Below are positions 38,909-47,844 of a stretch of 64,000 nucleotides of DNA, piece after piece. The stretch is from an unidentified eubacterium SCB49 (GTDB lineage Bacteria; Bacteroidota; Bacteroidia; Flavobacteriales; Flavobacteriaceae), in contig ABCO01000002.1 of NCBI GenBank assembly GCA_000170815.1, positions 228,810-292,809 of the forward strand. The letters are read 5' to 3'. The notes below the pieces were generated by a model that had not been told where the DNA came from, did no database searches, and saw only the letters and a program-made list of their open reading frames with translations. Made by a program: the position numbers and the translations under genes. Every line of letters starts with the position of its first letter. Position 1 is the stretch's first letter.

Positions 38909-39733
38909 TTATTCAGAGAGCTTAAAGTTATAGACAATCTTACCTATTTGTTTTGCAGGCGCCTCACTATCTGGATTAAATTTAGTAGCAAGTGCAGCAC
39001 GTTTAGCTGGATCTTTTAGACAAGGAGAGTTATTAGTAGTTCCTCTCACACCAGGTGTCGCTTTTATCACTTTACCTGTTCTATCTACCTCAATGCTTAC
39101 CACTACAACACCTTCTTCATTACAATCCTGCACGTATTTTTGCTTATTTAAGGCTTTACGACCTCCTAGTAAATAATTACCATCGCCATCAAGTCCTTTT
39201 CCTGTACCGTAGTAGCTTTTTGCATTTGGATCTCCGTTTGGATCTCCTTTATCTCCTGCAGTATCGTCATTACCTTCACCTCCTTTAGCTGTACCGTCAC
39301 TTTTAGGACCATTTATTAGGTTGTCAAGTGCGTTTGTAGTCGTTTTATCTGGTGTCGGCTCTGGTTCTTTAACAGGTTCTTTTTTGGGTTCTTCTTTTTC
39401 AACTGGAGTTTCTGTTTTAACAACCTCCTCTTCTTCTTTTTTAATTACAGGTGCGTCTTCAGCATCTTGTGTCACCACATCATCTTTCACCTCTGTGGAG
39501 GGTTGTGGCGTAGGTGGTGGTGTCGTAACTTTTGGTGCAGACTTCACTGCTTCTGTTGGTTGAATATTACCTGTACCCGTATCGGTCGTACCAAAATTAA
39601 CAGCAATACCATTTTCTGGCGCCGGATCTAAATAGGTCATCCCAACAAAAAACAATAATAAAAGCAATAACAAATACAGGATTACTGTAATCGCCATACT
39701 CTTTCTCTTATGTTCTGTGTCTAATAAGGGCAT
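38909..39733 (-). CDS. tonB: Energy transducer TonB-like protein
   Basis: 274 aa: N-terminal membrane helix (about 13-33), a long Pro/Glu/Lys/Thr-rich periplasmic spacer (about 60-135), a Gly/Asp-rich stretch, and a C-terminal domain (about 190-274) with VVVVSIEVDRTGKV typical of TonB/TolA-type carboxy domains. It uses proton-motive energy from ExbB-ExbD, encoded directly upstream, to power outer-membrane transport. A TolA-like role is an alternative. Confidence 0.85.
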   Translation of the reverse strand: MPLLDTEHKRKSMAITVILYLLLLLLLFFVGMTYLDPAPENGIAVNFGTTDTGTGNIQPTEAVKSAPKVTTPPPTPQPSTEVKDDVVTQDAEDAPVIKKEEEEVVKTETPVEKEEPKKEPVKEPEPTPDKTTTNALDNLINGPKSDGTAKGGEGNDDTAGDKGDPNGDPNAKSYYGTGKGLDGDGNYLLGGRKALNKQKYVQDCNEEGVVVVSIEVDRTGKVIKATPGVRGTTNNSPCLKDPAKRAALATKFNPDSEAPAKQIGKIVYNFKLSE

Positions 39734-39863
39734 GTTTCTGTACTATTGTTTTTTATATTTCTACGATAGATTATTCTTAAATTTAACAAGAAATGATCTA
39801 TTAAAACTCCTAAGCAATCCTTACAAAATGATTCAAACATTTTGTAGGGATTGTATTGAAGGG

Positions 39864-40256
39864 TTAATTAGGTCTTACCGCAAGGATAACTTTTATTTTA
39901 TTTTTATTTGCAATGTCCATAACCAATACTGCATCTTCTATAGGCACTCCTTCTTCAGCTCTTAATATTAAGGTAGGCTCTTCTTGTCCAGCCAATGCCG
40001 CATTAATTTCGTTTTCAAGACTATTTTCTGAAACACGCTCTTTATTCACATAAAAGGCTCCATCTGAAGTAATACTTACACTTGCCTTTTGTACGGTAGT
40101 GGTTTTTCCATTTGCCTTTGGTAAAAGTAAATCTAGCGCATCTGGTGTTATCGCACTTGGTATTAACAAGAAGTACACCAACAACAAGAATACAATATCT
40201 GTCATTGAACTCATTGAGAACTCTGGACTTACTTTATTTCTTCCGCGTAGATTCAT
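39864..40256 (-). CDS. exbD: Biopolymer transporter ExbD/TolR
   Basis: 130 aa, one membrane helix (about 20-38) containing the conserved Asp in MTDIVFLLLVYFLL, and a periplasmic ExbD domain. It sits between exbB (165-base gap) and tonB (130-base gap). Forms the proton channel with ExbB. Confidence 0.93.
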   Translation of the reverse strand: MNLRGRNKVSPEFSMSSMTDIVFLLLVYFLLIPSAITPDALDLLLPKANGKTTTVQKASVSITSDGAFYVNKERVSENSLENEINAALAGQEEPTLILRAEEGVPIEDAVLVMDIANKNKIKVILAVRPN

Positions 40257-40421
40257 ATATCAATTTAATTTTTAAAGGTTGGATAAAGAAATCGAATTGT
40301 TTTCTAACCCATTGAAGCTTAAATTAGGTAAGGCAACAGTAGCCACGCTTATTGTTTTAAACGAAAACTGAGTCAAAAAGAAACGATTTATATGCGACAT
40401 TTTAAGGTTATATTGATATGC

Positions 40422-41120
40422 TTACGCTGGCTCATTTAGTAAATCTAAAAAGTCTACCGCCGTAGCTTCCATCTGATGTACTATTTTGTCTGTTTTTACT
40501 ACTAGATGATTATAACCAATGTAAGCGATAATACCTACAATTAACCCAGCTACTGTTGTTGTCATTGCGGTATAAATACCTTCGGCTAATAGGCCCATCT
40601 CTGCTTGACCACTACTTGTGGCAAGGGTATGAAAAGCTAAAACCATTCCAATAACCGTACCTAAGAAACCAATCATAGGAGCAGCACCTGCTATAGTCGC
40701 TAGAACACTTACATTTTTCTCTAATTTGTAAACCTCTAATCTACCTGCATTTTCGATAGCCGTATTTATATCTTCAAGAGGGCTCCCTATTCTGCTAATT
40801 CCTTTTTCTGTTAATCGTGATACTGGACTATTTTGCTGTGCACATAACACTTTTGCACCTTGCAAGTTTCCGCCTGATACATTATCCCGTATTTGATTCA
40901 TAAAATTGGCATCATATTTTGAAGCCGCCTTAATTGCAAATAATCGTTCAAAATAGACATAGAGCGCAACAAATAAAAGAACAGCGAGCGTTCCGATAAT
41001 AATCATACCTCCGGTACCACCATTAATGATAAGATCTATTATAGATAATGTCTTTTCGGTTACTTCAGGTTCTAATTGCTCAACAGCATCTGCACCGTCT
41101 TGAATAAAGAAATTTAGCAT
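40422..41120 (-). CDS. exbB: MotA/TolQ/ExbB proton-channel protein
   Basis: 232 aa with three helices (about 37-57, 135-160, 175-200). The family loop GAAPMIGFLGTVIGM is clear. It follows nhaD by 49 bases. Together with ExbD and TonB it forms the energising complex of the inner membrane. Confidence 0.93.
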   Translation of the reverse strand: MLNFFIQDGADAVEQLEPEVTEKTLSIIDLIINGGTGGMIIIGTLAVLLFVALYVYFERLFAIKAASKYDANFMNQIRDNVSGGNLQGAKVLCAQQNSPVSRLTEKGISRIGSPLEDINTAIENAGRLEVYKLEKNVSVLATIAGAAPMIGFLGTVIGMVLAFHTLATSSGQAEMGLLAEGIYTAMTTTVAGLIVGIIAYIGYNHLVVKTDKIVHQMEATAVDFLDLLNEPA

Positions 41121-41169
41121 AAATAAAAGTTATTTTTAAAGTATAACGAGTTATCGTTTTTAAAATTGT

Positions 41170-42552
41170 TTAGGCATTGTGGAAGATTACACGCTCTATC
41201 AATAAGAACACCGCAGCACCTGCTGCAAAACCTACAAAAGCCAACCAAGTAATCTTTTTTAGATACCAGATAAAATCTATTTTTTCCATTCCCATTGCTG
41301 CAACACCTGCCGCAGAACCAATGATTAACATACTTCCTCCAGTACCTGCACAATATGCAATAAAGTGCCACAATACAGAATCTGTAGGCGCATCATACAT
41401 ACCTATTGACGCTGCTACCAACGGCACATTATCAATTATGGCAGAGAAAATACCTAATAAAATTACTACAACATCTTGATTAGGGATGGTCTGTTGTAAT
41501 ACTTCGGCTAAATAGCGAAGCGTACCTACAGGATCACCGTTTTCTGCTACACCAAAAACTAAACTCTCTAGTCCAGCTACAGCCATTAAAATTCCTAAGA
41601 AAAATAAGATACTTGAAATTTCAATACGTGATAATGCTTTATGAGCCGAGTATTTTTGTCTCTTTTCTTTTGTAAAATCTTCTTCTGGGTGGATGTATTC
41701 TGAAACAAGCCAAACTACACCTAGCGCTAACATCATACCTATATAAGGAGGTAAATGTGTAAGTGTCTTAAACACAGGTACAGAAACAATCATTCCTAAA
41801 CCTAAAAACAACATGGTTTTACTACTCAAAAGACGTTCTGCTTCTGTGTCTTCTGTAGTATCTACTTGAATATTACCTTTAAATGCAGGTAAATAACTCG
41901 CTATAATAAACGGTACAACAAAACAAACTACAGATGGTATAATTACATACTCTACTAATCCCATTGCAGTCACATTTTTAGCAATCCAAAGCATTGTAGT
42001 GGTTACATCACCAATAGGAGACCAAGCACCACCAGCATTTGCCGCAATTACAACCATTGCAGCATACCACAAACGCTCTTCTCTTACATAAATAAGCTTA
42101 CGAAGCAGTGTAATTAGAACAATTGTTGCAGTAAGGTTATCTATAATTGCCGAAAGAACAAATGCAAGTGTTCCTATAATCCATAATAATCTTCGTTTGC
42201 TTTTAGTTCTAACAGCTCCTTTAAGAACTTCAAAACCACGGTGAAGATCAATGATCTCAACAATAGTCATTGCTCCAATTAAGAAGATTAAAATCTCTGC
42301 TGTTTTTCCTAAATGATGTAGAAGTCCGTTTTCAAAGCCTTCTGCAGCAACTTCGCCGCCGCTTAAAAAACTAAATACGTGATCATGTGTGTCTATCACA
42401 TCAAACCAGCCCGCATGAAAACCTACAGCGAGTAGTCCCCAAATTAATGCTGCCATAATTAAGGCAGGGACAGTTTTATCTAATTTAAGGGGATGTTCTA
42501 AAGTAATTGATAAATAACCAATTATAAAGATTAATATAATTATAGATTCCAT
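41170..42552 (-). CDS. nhaD: Na+/H+ antiporter NhaD
   Basis: 460 aa, about 12 helices, member of the NhaD family in the ion transporter superfamily. Conserved charged segments include IDNLTATIVLITLLRK, NAGGAWSPIGDVTTTMLW and SAIIDNVPLVAASIGMY. Exports Na+ using the proton gradient, fitting a marine organism. It is 20 bases downstream of the glutamate dehydrogenase-type gene. Confidence 0.94.
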   Translation of the reverse strand: MESIIILIFIIGYLSITLEHPLKLDKTVPALIMAALIWGLLAVGFHAGWFDVIDTHDHVFSFLSGGEVAAEGFENGLLHHLGKTAEILIFLIGAMTIVEIIDLHRGFEVLKGAVRTKSKRRLLWIIGTLAFVLSAIIDNLTATIVLITLLRKLIYVREERLWYAAMVVIAANAGGAWSPIGDVTTTMLWIAKNVTAMGLVEYVIIPSVVCFVVPFIIASYLPAFKGNIQVDTTEDTEAERLLSSKTMLFLGLGMIVSVPVFKTLTHLPPYIGMMLALGVVWLVSEYIHPEEDFTKEKRQKYSAHKALSRIEISSILFFLGILMAVAGLESLVFGVAENGDPVGTLRYLAEVLQQTIPNQDVVVILLGIFSAIIDNVPLVAASIGMYDAPTDSVLWHFIAYCAGTGGSMLIIGSAAGVAAMGMEKIDFIWYLKKITWLAFVGFAAGAAVFLLIERVIFHNA

Positions 42553-42572
42553 AGTTTGTTTTGAGTATTAGA

Positions 42573-43799
42573 TTACACTAATTGTTTTAAAGCAATCTCA
42601 AATGCGGTTTTGCTTATGTTAGTTTTAGAATTATTATTATCAAATGTATTCTTAATGGCATTTTTTATAGTCATAGACGTGTCATTAAAAATTGCTTCAT
42701 CTGTCATTTGTACTCTGCGTTCCATAAAGTAAGCAAATACACGTGCCATCCCACAGTTACTAATAAAATCTGGGATTAAACTCACACGCTCATCTGTATA
42801 CTCCATAATACTACCAAAGAAAATCTCTTTATCTGCAAAAGGAACATTGGCGCCACAACTTATTACCTCAAGACCAGAATCTATCATTTGAGAGATCTGT
42901 TCTTTTGTAATAAGTCTTGATGCTGCACAAGGTGCAAAAATCTCACACTCTAAGTTCCAGATTTTCTCATTGATTTCTTCAAAAGGAATCATGTTTTCTG
43001 CAACAAGTGTATTTCCGTCTTTACTGTGGTAAAGGGCTGTAATTTCTTCAAAAGTGAAGCCATCTGGATTGATAACACCACCATCACGATCAATAATACC
43101 TACTATTTTTGCTCCCATTTGAGATAAATAGAAGGCTGCAGCAGCACCTACGTTTCCAAAACCTTGGACAATAGCACGTTTATCTTTAACGTTTCCGCCG
43201 TAAATATCATAATAATGTCTTACTGCCTCTGCAACACCGTATCCAGTAATCATATCTGCAACGGTATATTTTTTTGAAACATCTGGCGAATACGTGTCAT
43301 TTTCAATCACCTTAATTACACCGTGGCGAAGTTGCCCAATACGGTTAATTTTATCTGCTTCTGTAGGAGAAAAATGTCCTGTAAACACACCTTCTTGTGG
43401 GTGCCAAACTCCACTTTGCTCTGTGATTGGGATTACTTCGTGAATCTCATCTACGTTTAAATCTCCACCTGTACCGTAATACGATTTTAACAAAGGAGAT
43501 ACGGCTTTGTACCAACGTTCTAATACTCCTTTTTTACGAGGATCGTGAGGATTAAAGTTAATTCCAGATTTAGCGCCACCTATTGCTGGGCCAGAAACTG
43601 TAAACTTTACCTCCATCGTTTTTGCTAAAGAAAGTACTTCATTTTCGTTAAGCCCAACCCTCATTCTTGTTCCACCTCCGGCAGCACCACCTCTTAGCGA
43701 GTTGATTACTGTCCATCCTTCTGCTTCTGTTTCTGGGTCGTTCCAGTGAAATACTATTTCTGGAGTCTTGTCTTCGTATTGTTTTAGTAGTTCTTTCAT
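42573..43799 (-). CDS. Glu/Leu/Phe/Val dehydrogenase
   Basis: 408 aa NAD(P)-dependent amino-acid dehydrogenase. Dimerisation domain with GGAAGGGTRMR and the catalytic Lys in GGAKSGINFNPHD; Rossmann domain with GFGNVGAAAAFYL (about 206-218). Substrate cannot be set from sequence alone; leucine or glutamate are likely. First gene of the reverse-strand run into nhaD. The leader contains two short palindromes (see region 43800-44181). Confidence 0.9.
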   Translation of the reverse strand: MKELLKQYEDKTPEIVFHWNDPETEAEGWTVINSLRGGAAGGGTRMRVGLNENEVLSLAKTMEVKFTVSGPAIGGAKSGINFNPHDPRKKGVLERWYKAVSPLLKSYYGTGGDLNVDEIHEVIPITEQSGVWHPQEGVFTGHFSPTEADKINRIGQLRHGVIKVIENDTYSPDVSKKYTVADMITGYGVAEAVRHYYDIYGGNVKDKRAIVQGFGNVGAAAAFYLSQMGAKIVGIIDRDGGVINPDGFTFEEITALYHSKDGNTLVAENMIPFEEINEKIWNLECEIFAPCAASRLITKEQISQMIDSGLEVISCGANVPFADKEIFFGSIMEYTDERVSLIPDFISNCGMARVFAYFMERRVQMTDEAIFNDTSMTIKNAIKNTFDNNNSKTNISKTAFEIALKQLV

Positions 43800-44181
43800 A
43801 TGTATATCCGTTAAAACGGAGTGCTTTTATTAAATTATTTATTATTTACTATGGTATTGCGTACGCTTAAACGCACGAGACGTTAATACCTTGTCATTAA
43901 TAAAAGCAAAGTTATAATTGATTCATTTAAAAAAATTTATGGTTGGGTAACATTTAAGTTCTTACTGCAAACTGAGTTACAGATTTATTTTAAACACCCT
44001 CTTAAAAAAATTGAAAGTGGTCACAAATATAATTAAATGCAAAAGTGTTTATGTTTCTTTTATGTAAAATTTATCAGCTATCGTGGTTGTTCGATATTTT
44101 GTGTTTTCTAAAAGCTACAAATAGTATAACTTGCGCTTTTTACAATCTTTCTCTTAGCATTGAAACTTATATAGTTAAAAA
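43800..44181. promoter_or_regulatory. Divergent promoter region between the dehydrogenase and ECF sigma genes
   Basis: 380 bases without a gene. On the reverse strand a -7 box TAACTTTG (43907-43914) could drive the dehydrogenase. The leader between them has a perfect inverted repeat TCCGTTAAAACGGA (43807-43820) and an imperfect hairpin from GGTATT (43853) to AATACC (43890) containing the palindrome GCGTACGC. No clear promoter for the ECF gene was found. Confidence 0.45.
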
Positions 44182-44691
44182 TTGAATTTTGAATCCATTT
44201 ATTTAAAGCATGCATCGCTCGTTTATAATGTTGCGTTGTCCTATGTACAAAACAAAGAGGATGCAGAAGAGATAACGCAAGATGTATTTATAAAAGTGTA
44301 TGACAAGCATCATGATTTTAAAGGCAAGTCTTCTTTAAAAACATGGATTTACCGCATTACCATAAATACTTCTTTAGATTATATTAAAGCTAAAAACAGA
44401 AAAAAAAGAGCTGCTTTTAAAAATAGAGATGATGACGCACTAAATTATATAGGCGATTTTAACCACCCTGGCGTATTGCTTGAAAACAAAGAAAATTTAG
44501 CCAAACTTTTTAAAGCCATCAATCAATTACCAGAAAATCAAAAAACGGTACTGCTGCTATTAAAAGTAGAAGACCTGAGTTTAAAAGAAGTTGCAGAAAT
44601 CATGGATAAATCGCTCAAAGCCATAGAATCTATTTTTCAAAGAGCAAAAACCAACTTAAAAAAAATACTTGCAGAGACCGAAGGAATTTAA
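44182..44691 (+). CDS. ECF-type RNA polymerase sigma factor
   Basis: 169 aa, TTG start at 44182 giving MNFESIYLKHASLVYN. Sigma region 2 with EDAEEITQDVFIKVY (about 26-40) and region 4 with LPENQKTVLLLLKVEDLSLKEVAEIM (about 115-140). It heads a three-gene unit with a short membrane anti-sigma-like protein and a CpxP-like protein, an arrangement typical of an envelope-stress sigma factor. Confidence 0.9.
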   Translation: MNFESIYLKHASLVYNVALSYVQNKEDAEEITQDVFIKVYDKHHDFKGKSSLKTWIYRITINTSLDYIKAKNRKKRAAFKNRDDDALNYIGDFNHPGVLLENKENLAKLFKAINQLPENQKTVLLLLKVEDLSLKEVAEIMDKSLKAIESIFQRAKTNLKKILAETEGI

Positions 44692-44714
44692 AATAAAAAA
44701 CGTCTAATCATTAC

Positions 44715-44975
44715 ATGGAAAATCCAGAAAACTTATTACAAAGCATTAAAAAGGTTCAGCCAGACCCTGAACTTTACGCTACTATAAGACAACGCATTAG
44801 AGATCGTGAAAAAGAGACTACTCCTTGGAACATCTTAAAAATTGCAGCGATTCTTTGTGGTGTTTTATTATGTATAGAAGCCTATATCGTTATCGCTCCT
44901 TCTTCTATAGAAACAGACGATACCATTGCGCTAGTCTCTGAAAACACTAATACACTATACAATGACAACGAATAG
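44715..44975 (+). CDS. Short membrane protein, probable anti-sigma factor
   Basis: 86 aa: cytosolic N-terminal part of about 37 residues, one membrane helix (about 40-62), and a short periplasmic tail. Position 23 bases after the ECF sigma gene suggests an anti-sigma role, although no zinc-binding ZAS motif is visible. It overlaps the next gene by 14 bases. Confidence 0.7.
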   Translation: MENPENLLQSIKKVQPDPELYATIRQRIRDREKETTPWNILKIAAILCGVLLCIEAYIVIAPSSIETDDTIALVSENTNTLYNDNE

Positions 44976-45435
44976 AAAACTTACCATAGGTATTATTGTA
45001 CTCCTTTTTATCAACCTTGTTATTTTAGGTTTTTTTATCTTTAATCATAAAGACTGTAACAATACAAGAAGCACTGTACCCAAAGGGCCTGCACAAACTA
45101 TTATTAAAAAACTTGATTTTAATAAAGAACAAATAGAAGATCTAAAAACGCTCAAAACATCACATATGAAATATGTAAGAGCAAAAGATGAAGAGATTAA
45201 AGCTGTTAAAAAAGTTATATTTAATTCTCTTGGCCATGACAATGGCACTAATATAGATTCATTGAGTACTATTATTGGCGCAATACAAAAAGACATTGAG
45301 ACATCTCATTACCATCACTTTTTAAAAATAAAAGCACTCTGTAAAGGCGACCAAGTAGAAAAATTTAATGAGTTAAGTAAAGAGTTATCCGAAATATTTA
45401 GCACGAGACGCCAAGGTCGTACTAATAAAAAATAG
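44962..45435 (+). CDS. CpxP/Spy-like periplasmic sensor protein
   Basis: 157 aa, one N-terminal membrane helix (about 8-27) then a helical, charged periplasmic domain (LDFNKEQIEDLKTLKTSH) like the Spy/CpxP/heavy-metal sensor family. Third gene of the sigma operon and probably a regulator or chaperone in that stress response. Followed by a hairpin terminator. Confidence 0.75.
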   Translation: MTTNRKLTIGIIVLLFINLVILGFFIFNHKDCNNTRSTVPKGPAQTIIKKLDFNKEQIEDLKTLKTSHMKYVRAKDEEIKAVKKVIFNSLGHDNGTNIDSLSTIIGAIQKDIETSHYHHFLKIKALCKGDQVEKFNELSKELSEIFSTRRQGRTNKK

Positions 45436-45463
45436 TAATGTTTAGATTATTATTTGGTTAGAG

Positions 45464-45500
45464 AGTCTTCATTATTTTTAATGAGGACTTTTCTTTTACT
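45464..45500 (+). terminator. Terminator of the ECF sigma operon
   Basis: 11-bp stem with one G-T pair (45464-45474 with 45479-45489), 4-base loop and a T-rich tail. Confidence 0.65.
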
Positions 45501-45607
45501 TTTTAAAGGCTCCATAAAATCTAGCCTATTAAAATTTTTAATGATTTTATTAGCTTAAGTAGATCTAAAACCTAATCCCAAGGTTCATCTGTAAAATTAA
45601 AGTTTCA

Positions 45608-46333
45608 TCAGCTCAACTCTTTCTCTAGTTTTGCAACCGCATTAAAAACAGCTCTATATTTTCTTTGATTAGGTTTTGTAAGATATGCACCTTCTCCCAT
45701 CAAGTCATTTACCAACTCTTTTGCGTCTGCAATTTTCCCGTTGTCCTTTAAAAAGTTTGCCAGCATGAGTCGTTCTTCATAATTAGAATAGCGTTTATTT
45801 ATTTTTTTAAGTAGCATTTCGGCTTTTTCAAGATCTCCCGTTTTTGCTGTTGCTAAACCGTAATACATATTACTTTCAGATTTATCAAAGTCTGAATGGG
45901 TTTCTATACGCTGTGCCGTAGTTACAACATCTTTATAAAGTTCATTTTTATACAGTGCTTTAATAAGCTGCGCATTTCCGTAGTAATCGTTTGCATCTTG
46001 CCCTTGTAAAGCCAGGCGATATTGCTCAATAGCTTGCGGATAATCTTGTAAATCTAAATACGCATCTGCAAGATCTAACCTGTTTTGAAATGTGTCTGAA
46101 AAAGCAACTTTTTTCTCTAAATCTTTTACGCGCTTTGTAGGATTAAGCACCGTAACCATTTCGTTTTGCACCTTATTAATATCGTTTTTATTAATCACAT
46201 GCGTTATTAAATAAATAGCACAACCAATGGCTGGAATTAAAAATATAACCAAATACCAATACCACTCACTACGGTTTTTGTAGGCGTGATAGACACAATA
46301 AATTTGAAGCGCAATAATAAGGTAGTACATCAT
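45608..46333 (-). CDS. Membrane-anchored TPR protein
   Basis: 241 aa. Two N-terminal helices (about 2-18 and 24-46) resemble the PLDc_N anchor; the rest is a TPR domain with repeats at about 70-105, 105-140 and 140-180 (DLADAYLDLQDYPQAIEQYRLAL). Function unknown; likely a scaffold at the inner membrane. Reverse strand, tail to tail with the ECF operon. Confidence 0.82.
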   Translation of the reverse strand: MMYYLIIALQIYCVYHAYKNRSEWYWYLVIFLIPAIGCAIYLITHVINKNDINKVQNEMVTVLNPTKRVKDLEKKVAFSDTFQNRLDLADAYLDLQDYPQAIEQYRLALQGQDANDYYGNAQLIKALYKNELYKDVVTTAQRIETHSDFDKSESNMYYGLATAKTGDLEKAEMLLKKINKRYSNYEERLMLANFLKDNGKIADAKELVNDLMGEGAYLTKPNQRKYRAVFNAVAKLEKELS

Positions 46334-46438
46334 AGGACAAAAATAACTAAGTTGTTTTTAAATACACTTTGAGTGTTGAAAATTAGGCTAACATCTATCA
46401 AATTCTGCACTCAAGCAGAGACCTCTAATTAAATCATT

Positions 46439-47521
46439 TTAAAGTTCGTTATATTTAAAAACAACCCCACTAGAGTGATCTATGGTTGCTCCAGTAACAC
46501 TAGACAAGCAATTAATCTCTTCTCTTAATTTACGGACTCCTAGAAATCCAAATATAAGCGCCTCTTTAAATTCTAATAATTTAGCTTCTGGAATGTGGAC
46601 AGTAACTTGTGCAAACTCGGTAATTTTTTCAATTAAATACGTATTGTAAGCACCGCCTCCTGTAATTAACAAACTAGAATTAGGTTTTACCTGTGCCGCA
46701 ATTTGCTTTGCAGCGTGCACTGTAAAAGTTGCAATAGCACCACGCTCATCTAAGCCAGACGACTCTATTAACGGCATTACTTGCTCCTTTACCCACTCTA
46801 AGCCTAAAGATTTAGGCGGTTTTTGATGGTAAAACTCTAATCTGTTTAGTTTTTTTAATAATCGGTCTAAAACAAAACCTTCTCTTGCTATTGCTCCCTT
46901 GTCATCATAGGCAAGCCCTATGCGTTCACATAAATGATTAAGCACAATATTTACGGGACAAATATCATAAGCCACACGTTTGTCATAATGCTGCGTAGAT
47001 AGATTTGCAAACCCACCAAGGTTTAAACAATAATCATACTCCCTAAAAAGCAACTGATCGCCTATAGGAACTAAAGGAGCACCCTGCCCTCCCATTTGCA
47101 CATCTTGCACTCTAAAATCACAAACTACGGTCTGTTTTAGTATTTCTGAAATTATACTAAGATTTCCAATCTGCAAAGTAACACCATCATTAGGCTGATG
47201 TAAAACAGTATGACCGTGACTACAAACCGCATCTAGGTTTTTAACGTTATTGTCTGTAATAAAACTTAAAATACAATGCCCTAGATAGGTAGTGTACTCT
47301 TTATCTAATACCGCTAGCGCTTCCTTATTTAAGGAGATGGCATGCTTTAATTTTTTCTTCCATTCTTTTGAGTAAGGTATTGTTTGTGTCACACCCATAC
47401 CATACTCCCATCTTGCCGTTTTAGAACTTTCTGGAGGAACAAAATTACACACAGCAACATCTATTCCGTCTAGAGATGTTCCGCTCATCACACCGAGTAC
47501 CTTGTAGTTTTCTTTTTTCAA
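46439..47521 (-). CDS. anmK: Anhydro-N-acetylmuramic acid kinase
   Basis: Recycles cell-wall anhydroMurNAc to MurNAc-6-phosphate. 360 aa, usual length. Motifs: GVMSGTSLDGIDVAV (about 10-24, ATP site), GQGAPLVPIGD (about 151-161) and NLGGFANL. It is divergent from the acyl-CoA dehydrogenase across 320 bases that hold that gene's promoter and otherwise nothing I recognise. Confidence 0.94.
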   Translation of the reverse strand: MKKENYKVLGVMSGTSLDGIDVAVCNFVPPESSKTARWEYGMGVTQTIPYSKEWKKKLKHAISLNKEALAVLDKEYTTYLGHCILSFITDNNVKNLDAVCSHGHTVLHQPNDGVTLQIGNLSIISEILKQTVVCDFRVQDVQMGGQGAPLVPIGDQLLFREYDYCLNLGGFANLSTQHYDKRVAYDICPVNIVLNHLCERIGLAYDDKGAIAREGFVLDRLLKKLNRLEFYHQKPPKSLGLEWVKEQVMPLIESSGLDERGAIATFTVHAAKQIAAQVKPNSSLLITGGGAYNTYLIEKITEFAQVTVHIPEAKLLEFKEALIFGFLGVRKLREEINCLSSVTGATIDHSSGVVFKYNEL

Positions 47522-47787
47522 TAGTCTAGTTATTTCTGGGGATAAAGATACTGAGATTATTCAGTTTAATTGATCATTTGTAAGTGAGTTAGCACAAGGG
47601 CATTTGCTATTCATTTTAGAAGAAAGTGTATACAAAACAAAATAACAGCAACACAAATTAGTAGCCTTATTTTCAATAGAGTGCCGTGGCAAAAGGTCTT
47701 AGCCCTTTATTCTTAGTCTAGCCCCAAGATATATCAAGCTAAAATTTCTGAAGAAAAACAAACGCCTAACACTTAAAAAAATAGCCC

Positions 47788-47818
47788 TTGAAAATTATGG
47801 TTTTAAAAACTATCTTTG
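47788..47818 (+). promoter_or_regulatory. Promoter of the acyl-CoA dehydrogenase gene
   Basis: TTG (47788-47790), 20-base spacer, TATCTTTG (47811-47818). Transcription would begin near 47825, which rules out the in-frame ATG at 47788 as start and supports 47845. Confidence 0.7.
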
Positions 47819-47844
47819 CAATCTCAAAAAAACAAAATTATACT

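Noticed and set aside
47788..47844. Upstream ATG extending the acyl-CoA dehydrogenase by 19 residues
   Set aside because: The TTG/TATCTTTG promoter overlaps this part and the family normally begins at MDFNLSEEH.
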